A stretch of 14,884 nucleotides of DNA, taken from positions 1 through 14,884 of the forward strand of contig JAAZFK010000077.1 in NCBI GenBank assembly GCA_012511735.1. Direction: 5' to 3'. The notes under the pieces are model-generated. The model was not told the origin of the DNA. It did not search any database and saw only the letters and a list, made by a program, of their open reading frames with translations. Position 1 is the stretch's first letter; every line of letters starts with the position of its first letter. The position numbers and the translations under genes were made by a program. Origin of the DNA: Clostridiaceae bacterium. Lineage in GTDB: Bacteria > Bacillota > Clostridia > Saccharofermentanales > DTU023. Positions 1 through 7,258 of the stretch are shown here, piece after piece.

Positions 1-1106
1 TCGAGAGCGTCCACGGATTCGATGTCGATTAAACGAAAAGTGGACCGGCCAGCGGAGGCAATCAGGAGCTGGCCGTCGGTAACCCGCATGGCCATGGCCG
101 AAATCGCTTCCCTGTCTGTTTTGGAATGGAAAAAGACCATATCACCTTCAGCCATATACCCCAGGTCGGGCAAACCATCTTCCCTGGCGGGCAGGCTGAC
201 GGGCGCCCCCTGGTTGAAGAGTCTGTCGCGATCCCGGGACAGCCGCAAACCATTCAGCAGCCCCGCCACATGCATAGCACCTTCCGCGCTGATACCCCGG
301 GCCGTGACCCCTCCGGGAACCACCGGACTGTTATAGAAGGCCATCATGGTCACAACCAGAAGTTGCTGGAGGTTGTCTTCCGGCAGGACAAGCGCAAGCG
401 GCGGTACCAGCATGACACCTGTGGTATTGATCCAACCTGTCTTTGAGTCGGGCAGCCTGACCCGGAGAAGATCCCCATTCCGATAATCAGCGTAAAGAAC
501 CGCTCCCATGGGAGCCTCCACCATCAGGGACCCCGAACGCGCGTGGCTCATGACCCGCTTGAAAGGAACCCTGATCACCACCCTGGCAATAGCGCCTTCA
601 GGGGAAATTGAGCTGGTATCCGCCGTCAGTTGGCTGCGCTTGATGTAGCCGGTCACCCCATCATCCATGCTTACCTTGATGAAGACCCGGTCGCTGGTGT
701 CGGTCATGGTGACGTGTTCGTTGAGGATTGCCTCTGCCACCCGTTCACTGGACGCATCCGCCTGCAGGAAGACCGAGGCCGAAGCGGTGGTAACAACCGC
801 AGTATCCTTGGCACGAAGGTAGTCATCCCAGCCTTCCGGCAGGGTCTCCTGTGGCTGGGGTGTCAGATCGAAATCGAAGGATCTGCCTGAAAGTTTGGGG
901 ACAATGAAAAAAAGGCCGGCCATGAGAAAGGTAAAGATAAGAGCGGCGAAGAACCAGGGGGGAATCCGCCTTTTCCTGCTACTTACAAAGACGGCTCTTC
1001 TTTTTTTCTTTTTGGCGGACTGATCGATCTCCAGAGGATCCGGGGTAATCCCACGCTTGATCTCAATTTTTGTTTGACCGTTTTTTTTCCCCTTTTCTTC
1101 ACTCAC
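1..1106 (-). CDS. Membrane-anchored SH3 / degenerate NlpC-P60 protein (3' end outside window)
   Basis: The frame is open from GTG at 1106 to the window edge (368 codons, no stop), so the C-terminus is missing. The GTG has a good Shine-Dalgarno (GGGGAGGG) about 9 nt upstream and overlaps the acpS stop by 8 nt, which suggests translational coupling. Residues 1-51 are very basic and cytoplasmic (KKKKRR, then RKRR), followed by one hydrophobic helix at about 52-71: a type II membrane anchor with the rest outside. Two SH3-like domains lie at about 94-155 and 158-230 (endings GYIKRSQL and GWINTTG). The tail from about 243 follows the NlpC/P60 fold in the style of YkfC-type gamma-D-glutamyl-diamino acid endopeptidases: GG-x4-GISAEG where active enzymes have GG-x4-GFDCSG, then a LRLSRD segment, YMAEGDMVFF (usual LxPGDLVFF) and DGQLLIAS (usual DGxxIHAS). 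The catalytic Cys position is Ala274, the His position is Ala337 and the third polar residue is Ile349. It is probably a wall-binding or regulatory pseudoenzyme rather than a hydrolase. Fold assignment is moderately sure; lack of activity is inference. Confidence 0.8.
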   Translation of the reverse strand, partial: MSEEKGKKNGQTKIEIKRGITPDPLEIDQSAKKKKRRAVFVSSRKRRIPPWFFAALIFTFLMAGLFFIVPKLSGRSFDFDLTPQPQETLPEGWDDYLRAKDTAVVTTASASVFLQADASSERVAEAILNEHVTMTDTSDRVFIKVSMDDGVTGYIKRSQLTADTSSISPEGAIARVVIRVPFKRVMSHARSGSLMVEAPMGAVLYADYRNGDLLRVRLPDSKTGWINTTGVMLVPPLALVLPEDNLQQLLVVTMMAFYNSPVVPGGVTARGISAEGAMHVAGLLNGLRLSRDRDRLFNQGAPVSLPAREDGLPDLGYMAEGDMVFFHSKTDREAISAMAMRVTDGQLLIASAGRSTFRLIDIESVDAL

Positions 1107-1497
1107 GGTCAGCGCCCTCCCCTGTCCGGCCCTTCAGCGTCAGGACACAGAAGGCGACTGCATAGTCATTTTCATGGGAAATACTAAGTGAAAGTGATTG
1201 GCCGCCCAGCTTCTCAAAAAGTTCAAGGGCAGCGCCATGAAGCACTACCCGGGGCGCGCCGAAAGTGTCCGAGACAATCTCGATGCCCTGGAAGGTCACT
1301 CCCTCTCTTCCGATGCCCGTACCCAACGCCTTTGAAACCGCTTCCTTGGCAGCGTACCGGCCAGCCAGTCTCCTCGGGTCTGACTTGCAGATCCGCTTCT
1401 CCTCCTGGCTGAACACCCGGTCAAGGAAACGTTCACCGTACCGTTCCAGGACCGCCTGGAGCCGCTGAACCGAGATAAGGTCAACCCCCGTTCGCAT
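1099..1497 (-). CDS. acpS: Holo-[acyl-carrier-protein] synthase
   Basis: This 132-residue protein has the usual length and motifs of AcpS. The enzyme transfers 4'-phosphopantetheine from CoA to the conserved Ser of apo-ACP in the cytoplasm, activating it for fatty acid synthesis. Visible motifs are the N-terminal strand TGVDLISVQRL with the metal-binding Asp6, FLDRVFSQEE at about 24-33, RLAGRYAAKEAVSKALGTGI at about 43-62 with the metal-binding Glu in AAKEA, and the C-terminal SLSISHENDYAVAF (usual SxSH). It starts 6 nt after the stop of the helicase-loader gene; purine-rich AGGAGAGG lies upstream at slightly long spacing, so coupling to the upstream gene is likely. Its end overlaps the GTG start of the next gene by 8 nt. 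In many Bacillota acpS sits beside cell-wall genes; here it is between replication genes and a wall protein. The last dozen residues (RTGEGADRE) look like a variable tail. Confidence 0.96.
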   Translation of the reverse strand: MRTGVDLISVQRLQAVLERYGERFLDRVFSQEEKRICKSDPRRLAGRYAAKEAVSKALGTGIGREGVTFQGIEIVSDTFGAPRVVLHGAALELFEKLGGQSLSLSISHENDYAVAFCVLTLKGRTGEGADRE

Positions 1498-1503
1498 GAT
1501 GGA

Positions 1504-2511
1504 CTAGGACCTCTCCTGTTTCTTTCTCAAGCGGAGATCATCGCCCAGGAAAGCGTATTTCAAAAAGTTGCCGTTCAACCGGCTGGCGATCCGGCTGTCA
1601 TACAGTTTGGAGAAATCAGAGACTTCAATGTTCGACGCGATGATGGTCGCCAGATTCCGGCTTTGTCTGGCATCCAGGAGCAGGATCAGCTGGGCGTAGG
1701 TATCAGGAGTGGCCGGCTCCGTTCCCAAATCGTCAATCAGCAGCAGATCCCAGGTCTGCAAGGCATTAAAAAGCATGGACGCTTCTTCCAGCAAATCGGG
1801 ATCAGGCCGAAAGGATGCTTTTTGACGCTTGTGCCGGGTGATCAGATCGAAAAGATTGGGGGCAGACATGTAGACAACCGGGTAGCCTTCTTCCATCAGC
1901 CGGTGGCCGATGCATTGCATCAGGAAGGTTTTGCCTGTGCCCGGCGCCCCCGAAAAAAACAGATTCCGGTCTCTCACTCGATCGAAATGACTGGTATAAA
2001 GCTGAGCCATCTGCAGGTAATCCGCCATCATCTCCCGGGCCGATACCTGGCTTTCACCACATTTAATCTGTCTGCTATCGAATAAATTGAGGTTAAAATC
2101 GGCAAAAGTATGATCGTCAGCCATGACATCCGGGAAATAGGCAGGAAGGATCCCCTGGATGATTTGCGTTCTGCACCGGCACCAGCCTCCGTCAATCCGG
2201 CCGGTATCCCCGCAGGCACGGCAAACATAAGAGGGCTGGTCGTAGCCATCCTTGATGCCCTGCCGCTTGAGAAAGGCCAGGCGCTCATTCTCAGCGTCGC
2301 CATAATCCGGGACCTGCTCCTCTTCCTGCTCAAGGACAGCCAGAAGCCGATTCAATCCCGCAAGTTTCAACTGTCTGTCGAGGGTTTCCAGATAAGGGTA
2401 TTGCCGGTAAAGACGGCCGATCCGCTCATCGCGCAAGCGAAAGGCATCGTTGCGGCGTTGCTCATAGATACGAACCAGGTCGTCATTTATTTTTTGTGTC
2501 AGGCTTTTCAT
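1504..2511 (-). CDS. DnaI/DnaC-like AAA+ replicative helicase loader
   Basis: A 335-residue protein matching the Bacillota helicase loader (DnaI, often annotated DnaC or IstB-like ATP-binding). Such proteins load the hexameric replicative helicase onto DNA during initiation or restart. The N-terminal half is charged and helical and would bind the helicase. A zinc-binding cluster follows with Cys97, Cys100, Cys111 and Cys113 (CRACG ... CRC). The AAA+ ATPase core holds Walker A GAPGTGKT at 188-195, Walker B LLLIDD at 256-261, a sensor-1 Asn in ASN at about 294, and an arginine-finger-like DSRIASRL at 305-312. An IstB transposition helper is unlikely: there is no transposase nearby, and the zinc cluster and chromosomal setting fit a loader. 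The ATG overlaps the stop of the DnaD-like gene as ATGA, so the two are translationally coupled, as is typical for a dnaD-dnaC pair. acpS follows after 6 nt. Confidence 0.93.
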   Translation of the reverse strand: MKSLTQKINDDLVRIYEQRRNDAFRLRDERIGRLYRQYPYLETLDRQLKLAGLNRLLAVLEQEEEQVPDYGDAENERLAFLKRQGIKDGYDQPSYVCRACGDTGRIDGGWCRCRTQIIQGILPAYFPDVMADDHTFADFNLNLFDSRQIKCGESQVSAREMMADYLQMAQLYTSHFDRVRDRNLFFSGAPGTGKTFLMQCIGHRLMEEGYPVVYMSAPNLFDLITRHKRQKASFRPDPDLLEEASMLFNALQTWDLLLIDDLGTEPATPDTYAQLILLLDARQSRNLATIIASNIEVSDFSKLYDSRIASRLNGNFLKYAFLGDDLRLRKKQERS

Positions 2512-3527
2512 TCGTTTTGACCATCATCAGGTTCGATCTCACCGATGCGGGGCATCCGTATGTCATAACCCGCCTCGGGTCCGGTCGCGCGGTCTCCCTC
2601 TTCTTTGAAGTTACCGCGGTTGTCACGCGTGAGTACCGACTTCCTGCGGCCGCGCCCGGCATCGGCTTCGCGTTCTTTCTCGTAGCTTTTGACCTGTTCC
2701 AGCGTTTTGAGACCATGCTCATACCAGTCCTTCAGGACGGCACTCACGAACCGGATACTGGGTCGGGAGGCACCCCGTGTCTTGGACAGGGCCTCGTCAA
2801 TGATCTCCTGATCGTAGCCGTACTCGTCAATCCAGCTGTCGATATCCTTCAGGTCATATTCAGTCAGCACTCTGCGAAGTTTCTTGCCCACATAGGCCTT
2901 AATCTGATTCTTCTCCAGGAACTTGGCGTAATAGACAGATAACTGATCGTAGGTCCTGACGCCGGCCGCCGCCCAGTCCTCGGCAATTCTGCTGGCATAA
3001 CCAGGCCCGTCAAGTCTGTTGTTGTTGGCCGCCTCCTGGAAGAGCGCGTAGACCACTTCAGGCTCGAAGGCGTAGGCTTCAAACCAACGGTCGATCTGGT
3101 CGTACCACATGAAGGTCATAATCCCCTGGAAAAAGGTCATCTTGATCAGGTTGACAATACGTTCCCGCTCCTGGCTCAGGCTCTCGCGTTCGGTGATCTC
3201 GCTGGGACGGGAGGAGGTAATGGGTCGGTACCTTTTCTCCAGCTCAAGCATCTTCAGGTCAGTGATTGAGATCGACTTGTCCCCAACCACAATCAGCTGT
3301 GCGCGCTGAAGCTCAAGCAAAGCTTCATCAACTGCCTCTTCCGTAATCCCCAGCCGGTCGGCAATGTCGGCCCGGGTCGCGTCCCGGAGCCCATTGGCAG
3401 CTACACTGTTAAGGAAGAGATAGCATTTGACCGCGTTGCCACTCAATTTGGGCATCATGTCATGGATAAAGAGATCCGGCACATGTGTGTCACTGAACAT
3501 GATCGAATGGTCATCTTTAATGCGCAA
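2508..3527 (-). CDS. DnaD-domain replication initiation protein (two DnaB_2/DnaD repeats)
   Basis: About 339 residues from the chosen start. It resembles the DnaB/DnaD family of Bacillota, which remodels origin DNA and recruits the helicase loader. The N-terminal third reads as a winged-helix DNA-binding domain (LSGNAVKCYLFLNSVA, then RADIADRLGITEEAVDEALLEL). Two DnaD-type helical domains follow at about residues 124-205 and 210-285, each closing with the family's aromatic-x3-hydrophobic-x3-Trp pattern (YASRIAEDW and FVSAVLKDW). The C-terminus is basic then acidic and probably disordered. The frame stays open to a TTG at 3548, but I chose the TTG at 3527: GGGAGGGG lies about 8-10 nt before it, and the likely promoter leaves almost no leader for the upstream TTG. 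The gene ends in an ATGA overlap with the helicase loader, its expected partner. Confidence 0.9.
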   Translation of the reverse strand: MRIKDDHSIMFSDTHVPDLFIHDMMPKLSGNAVKCYLFLNSVAANGLRDATRADIADRLGITEEAVDEALLELQRAQLIVVGDKSISITDLKMLELEKRYRPITSSRPSEITERESLSQERERIVNLIKMTFFQGIMTFMWYDQIDRWFEAYAFEPEVVYALFQEAANNNRLDGPGYASRIAEDWAAAGVRTYDQLSVYYAKFLEKNQIKAYVGKKLRRVLTEYDLKDIDSWIDEYGYDQEIIDEALSKTRGASRPSIRFVSAVLKDWYEHGLKTLEQVKSYEKEREADAGRGRRKSVLTRDNRGNFKEEGDRATGPEAGYDIRMPRIGEIEPDDGQNE

Positions 3528-3537
3528 AGCAGGCACC

Positions 3538-3546
3538 CCTCCCTTC
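3538..3546 (-). promoter_or_regulatory. Ribosome binding site deciding the start of the DnaD-like gene
   Basis: The minus strand reads AGGGAGGGG here, a strong purine tract placed correctly for the TTG at 3527 and too close for the GTG at 3536. It lies inside the frame that opens at 3548, which argues that the upstream TTG is not the real start. Confidence 0.6.
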
Positions 3547-3563
3547 AACCGTCATGCTTTCTC

Positions 3564-3591
3564 ATCTTAGCAAATTCCGGCTCTGAGACAA
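3564..3591 (-). promoter_or_regulatory. Putative sigma-A promoter for the dnaD-like/dnaC-like/acpS operon
   Basis: On the minus strand there is a -35-like TTGTCT (3591-3586), a 16-nt spacer and a -10-like TAAGAT (3569-3564) preceded by TGC, giving an extended -10. Transcription would start near 3557, leaving about 30 nt before the TTG at 3527. The -35 begins directly at the foot of the upstream nifJ terminator, so the site marks a transcription unit boundary. Both hexamers match consensus only partly. Confidence 0.45.
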
Positions 3592-3592
3592 A

Positions 3593-3618
3593 GAGGAGAA
3601 CCTTTGCGGGTTCTCCTC
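3593..3618 (-). terminator. Intrinsic terminator of nifJ
   Basis: A perfect 10-bp inverted repeat, GAGGAGAACC at 3593-3602 and GGTTCTCCTC at 3609-3618, with a 6-nt loop, starts 25 nt after the nifJ stop. On the minus strand it is followed by the short U-rich run TTTGTCT. The U-tract is weak, so termination may be incomplete. There is no U-tract on the plus-strand side. Confidence 0.75.
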
Positions 3619-3642
3619 CGGACTTACGAAAAGTGTTGGCTT

Positions 3643-6600
3643 CTAGTCTGTCCTTGCCATCCGAAGGTAGGCACGGTAGCGTTCATCCGCCGCTTGACGG
3701 GCAAAGTCAAAGATCTCTTCGACCTGCTCTTTGGGGTACTTCTTGTAGAGCGAGGTGTAACGAACCTCCTGCTCCAGGAACTCCCTGTAGTCGCGCTCGG
3801 GCGCTTTTGAGTCGAGGATGAAGGGGTTCTTCTCCGCGTCTTCCGCCAGAACCGCCGGATTGTAGCGCCACAGGTGCCAGTAACCGGTCTCGACCGCGTC
3901 CTTCTCACGCTGCTGTGATAGAGACATGCCTCCCCTGATACCGTGGTTGATGCAGGGCGAATAGGCAATCACGATGGAAGGACCATTCCAGGCCTCGGCC
4001 TCACGAAGCGCCCTCAGGGTCTGTGCTTGGCTGGCTCCCATGGCAATCTGAGCCACGTAAACATAGCCATACTGGACCGCCATCATGCCCAAATCCTTTT
4101 TCTTCAGAGGCTTGCCTCCCGCGGCAAATTGCGCGACGGCCCCAAGCTGGGTAGCCTTTGAAGCCTGACCGCCTGTATTGGAGTAGACCTCCGTATCAAG
4201 CACCAGGACATTGACATCCTCGCCGGATGCCAGGACATGGTCGAGGCCTCCGTAGCCGATGTCATAGGCCCAGCCGTCACCGCCGATAATCCAGGTCGAA
4301 CGAAGCATGATGAAATCTTCGAACTCCAGGACCTTATCGCGCAAGGCAGCGGTTTCGCCCGACAATTCCGCGTCGGTCAGGGCAAAGATCAGTTTGGCGG
4401 CGATACCGCGGGCCCCGTCCTTGACGTCCTTGTTCTCAAACCAGTCGGCGATCGATTCAGCCAAGGCCTCGGGCAGGTCACTGCGCTCCGACAGTTCCTT
4501 GATGTATTCAGTCACCCGGTCGCGGATCTGTTTGACTCCAAGGTGCATGCCCAGACCATATTCGGCGTTGTCTTCGAAGAGCGAATTGGCCCATGAAGGT
4601 CCGAACCCGTCATCGTTGACACAATAAGGCATGGAGGGCGCTGAACCACCCCAGATGGAGGAACAACCCGTCGCGTTGGCGATCATCATGCGGTCGCCAA
4701 ACAGCTGGGTCGCCAGCCTCACATAAGGCGTCTCCCCGCAACCGGCACAGGCGCCGGAGAACTCCAGAAGCGGCCGCTCGAACTGGCTGCCCTTGACCGT
4801 GGTCTTGCTCATGGGATTGGGCTTCTTGGACAGAGTCTGCGCAAATTCCCAGTGGTCCGCTTCCAGCATATGATCTTCGAGCGGTTCCATGACCAGGGCT
4901 TTCTCCTTGGCGGGACAAACCTGGGCACATGATCCACAGCCCGTGCAATCCAAGGCGGAAATCTGGATTCTGAAATTGTATTCATCATAGGGTCTCATGC
5001 CCTTGAGCGTCTCGAAGCTTTCGGGCGCTCCTTCCTTTTCCTCATCTGTCAGGAGGAAAGGTCTGATGACAGCGTGCGGGCATACGTAGGCGCACTGGTT
5101 GCACTGGATGCAGTTGTCAGCGATCCACTTGGGAACATTGACCGCAATGCCCCGCTTCTCATACTGAGCCGTTGACTGGGGCATGGTGCCATCCACATGA
5201 TCCATGAAGACCGAGACCGGCAGGCTGTCGCCCTCCTGACGATTCATGACGTCAGCGATCTCAAGCACGAAGGCCGGCGCGTCACGATAGACGAGAGGCG
5301 TGTCCCCGGCATCAGCCCAGGCAGCCGGTACTTCAATTTCCTGGACCTCTTCAATCCCGGCGTCAACCGCCCGGTAGTTCATATTGACAATGTCTTCGCC
5401 CTTATCACCGTAGGACCGGACGATGGCCTCCTTCATATGCCTGACGGCTTCATCGACCGGAATGACCTGGCTGATCTTGAAGAAAGCAGCCTGACAAATG
5501 GTATTGATCCGGCTTCCCAAACCGATCTCCTGCGCCATTTCAACCGCATCAATGATGTAGAAACGGATCTTGTTGCGGGCCAGGAAACGCTTGACCTGTC
5601 CGGGCAGGAAGTCGTCGAGTTCTTCCTTGGTCCGCGTCGTATTGAGCAGGAAAGAACCGCCTTCCTTGAGCACCTTCAGCATGTCGTATTTATCGATATA
5701 GGCTTGATTGTGGCAGGCGACAAAATCAGCGCTTTCTACCAGATAGGGCGCCCTGATCGGTGAATCGCCGAAACGGAGATCTGAGATGGTCACGCCCCCC
5801 GACTTCTTCGAGTCGTAGGAGAAATATGCCTGGGCGTACATGGGGGTATTGTCACCGATGATTTTGATGGAGTTCTGGTTGGCTCCGACCGTTCCATCCG
5901 ATCCCAGGCCCCAGAAACGGGCAGCATAGGTACCTTCCGGAGACACTTGGAGTGACTCTGTGACAGGAAGCGACAAGTTGGTCACATCATCCTCGATGCC
6001 GATGGTGAAGGTCAGCCTGGGCTGATCCTGCGCCAGCATGTCGAAGACCGCATTGATCTGTGAGGGGGTCGTATCCTTGGAACCGAGTCCGTAGCGGCCG
6101 CCCGAAACCAGAGCCGGATTGTCCGCGCAGGAAAGCGCTGAAACCACGTCCAGGTAGAGCGCCTCTCCCGGCGCGCCCGGTTCCTTGGAGCGATCCAGCA
6201 CCGCGATCTTCTTGACCGTGGAGGGAATGGCTTCCAGGAGTTTCTCCGCGCTGAAGGGGCGGAAAAGATGCACGTGCACCACGCCCGTCTTCCTGCCATT
6301 ACAGTTCAGAAAATCTACGGTTTCACAGATGGTATCGTAAACCGACCCCATGCAGATGATAATCTCTTCCGCCTGCGGATCGCCATGATAGACGAAAGGC
6401 TTGTAGGTACGGCCTGTCAGCTCGCTGATCTCATCCATGTAGTGCTCAACGACGCCCACAACTTCATCGTAGTATTTGTTGGGCGCTTCCTTCATCTGGA
6501 AAAAGATGTCAGGATTCTGAGCCGTGCCGCGGATGCAGGGATCATTGGGGGTCAAGCCGCGCTGACGGAATTCCTCGAGCGCCTTCTGGTCGACCAGGCC

Positions 6601-7182
6601 GGCCAGATCCGCGTAATCGAGCTGTTCGATTTTTTGGATCTCATGCGAGGTGCGGAAACCGTCAAAGAAGTGGATAAAGGGTACCCGGCTCTTGATGGTC
6701 GCCAGATGAGCGACTACACCCAGATCCATAGACGCCTGCACACCCGGTGACGCCAGAATGGCAAAACCCGTCTGCCGGGCCGCCATGATGTCACTGTGAT
6801 CGCCGAAGATGGACAGGGCATGTCCGGCAATCGCGCGGGCGGAAACATGGAAAACCGCTGGCAACAATTCGCCCGAGATCTTGTACATGTTGGGGATCAT
6901 GAGGAGCAACCCTTGCGAAGCGGTGTAGGTGGTCGTCAGGGCCCCGGTGGCCAGCGAGCCATGCACAAAGCCGGCCGCGCCGCCTTCAGACTGCATTTCA
7001 ATTACTTTGACTGTCTGCCCGAATAAGTTCTTGCGTCCTTGCTGAGACCATTGGTCAACGCTGTCCGCCATTCCGGAAGACGGCGTGATCGGATAGATAC
7101 CGGCCACCTCGGTAAAGGCGTAGGACGCGTAAGCTGCCGCCGTGTTTCCATCCATCGTCACATAGTTTTTCTTTCTCGTCAT
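3643..7182 (-). CDS. nifJ: Pyruvate:ferredoxin (flavodoxin) oxidoreductase
   Basis: 1179 residues, the normal length of the single-chain homodimeric enzyme. In the cytoplasm it oxidises pyruvate with CoA to acetyl-CoA and CO2, reducing ferredoxin or flavodoxin, the central pyruvate reaction of fermentative anaerobes. The N-terminal domain carries YPITPSS at 30-36. A two-cluster ferredoxin domain has Cys691/694/697/701 (CIQCNQCAYVCP) and Cys746/749/752/756 (CTGCGSCAQVCP). The proximal [4Fe-4S] ligands are Cys812, Cys815, Cys840 and Cys1077. The thiamine diphosphate/Mg site is GDGWAYDIG (Gly968-Asp969-Gly970) followed by NTGGQASKATQ. No key residue is missing and the frame is intact. The ATG has AGGGG 7 nt upstream. 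It follows gpmI by 76 bp and is closed by a terminator, so it is the last gene of the glycolytic block; the gap also holds a possible promoter and an operator-like repeat, so it may be separately controlled. Confidence 0.98.
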   Translation of the reverse strand: MTRKKNYVTMDGNTAAAYASYAFTEVAGIYPITPSSGMADSVDQWSQQGRKNLFGQTVKVIEMQSEGGAAGFVHGSLATGALTTTYTASQGLLLMIPNMYKISGELLPAVFHVSARAIAGHALSIFGDHSDIMAARQTGFAILASPGVQASMDLGVVAHLATIKSRVPFIHFFDGFRTSHEIQKIEQLDYADLAGLVDQKALEEFRQRGLTPNDPCIRGTAQNPDIFFQMKEAPNKYYDEVVGVVEHYMDEISELTGRTYKPFVYHGDPQAEEIIICMGSVYDTICETVDFLNCNGRKTGVVHVHLFRPFSAEKLLEAIPSTVKKIAVLDRSKEPGAPGEALYLDVVSALSCADNPALVSGGRYGLGSKDTTPSQINAVFDMLAQDQPRLTFTIGIEDDVTNLSLPVTESLQVSPEGTYAARFWGLGSDGTVGANQNSIKIIGDNTPMYAQAYFSYDSKKSGGVTISDLRFGDSPIRAPYLVESADFVACHNQAYIDKYDMLKVLKEGGSFLLNTTRTKEELDDFLPGQVKRFLARNKIRFYIIDAVEMAQEIGLGSRINTICQAAFFKISQVIPVDEAVRHMKEAIVRSYGDKGEDIVNMNYRAVDAGIEEVQEIEVPAAWADAGDTPLVYRDAPAFVLEIADVMNRQEGDSLPVSVFMDHVDGTMPQSTAQYEKRGIAVNVPKWIADNCIQCNQCAYVCPHAVIRPFLLTDEEKEGAPESFETLKGMRPYDEYNFRIQISALDCTGCGSCAQVCPAKEKALVMEPLEDHMLEADHWEFAQTLSKKPNPMSKTTVKGSQFERPLLEFSGACAGCGETPYVRLATQLFGDRMMIANATGCSSIWGGSAPSMPYCVNDDGFGPSWANSLFEDNAEYGLGMHLGVKQIRDRVTEYIKELSERSDLPEALAESIADWFENKDVKDGARGIAAKLIFALTDAELSGETAALRDKVLEFEDFIMLRSTWIIGGDGWAYDIGYGGLDHVLASGEDVNVLVLDTEVYSNTGGQASKATQLGAVAQFAAGGKPLKKKDLGMMAVQYGYVYVAQIAMGASQAQTLRALREAEAWNGPSIVIAYSPCINHGIRGGMSLSQQREKDAVETGYWHLWRYNPAVLAEDAEKNPFILDSKAPERDYREFLEQEVRYTSLYKKYPKEQVEEIFDFARQAADERYRAYLRMARTD

Positions 7183-7200
7183 TATCTTTCCCCTATCAAA

Positions 7201-7226
7201 TTATTAACCTGTATGACAGTTATTAA
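7201..7226 (-). promoter_or_regulatory. Operator-like repeat element in the nifJ leader
   Basis: Two copies of TTATTAA (plus strand, 7201-7207 and 7220-7226) flank a perfect short dyad, CTGT-ATG-ACAG at 7209-7219. The whole element is an imperfect AT-rich palindrome ending 18 nt before the nifJ ATG, just downstream of a possible promoter. This layout would suit a repressor. It is not a clear match to the Rex consensus or to any other site I recognise. Confidence 0.35.
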
Positions 7227-7239
7227 GTTCCAGTTAGTA

Positions 7240-7248
7240 AGTATATCA
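7240..7248 (-). promoter_or_regulatory. Possible extended -10 promoter of nifJ
   Basis: The minus strand reads TGATATACT, an extended -10 (TGn plus TATACT, five of six consensus bases). No convincing -35 is visible 16-18 nt upstream, where the sequence is the end of gpmI. Transcription would begin near 7233, giving a leader of about 50 nt. Confidence 0.35.
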
Positions 7249-7258
7249 CGGTCACTGT

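Noticed and set aside
1..1106. Catalytic residues lost through sequencing error or frameshift in the terminal NlpC/P60 gene
   Set aside because: The frame is uninterrupted, the flanking motifs stay aligned, and the three separate catalytic positions are each replaced.
1504..2511. IstB-type transposition helper instead of a helicase loader
   Set aside because: No transposase or inverted repeats nearby, and the zinc cluster plus overlap with a DnaD-domain gene fit a replication loader.
3528..3548. TTG at 3548 as start of the DnaD-like gene
   Set aside because: The good ribosome binding site lies downstream of it, and the likely transcription start would leave fewer than 10 nt of leader.
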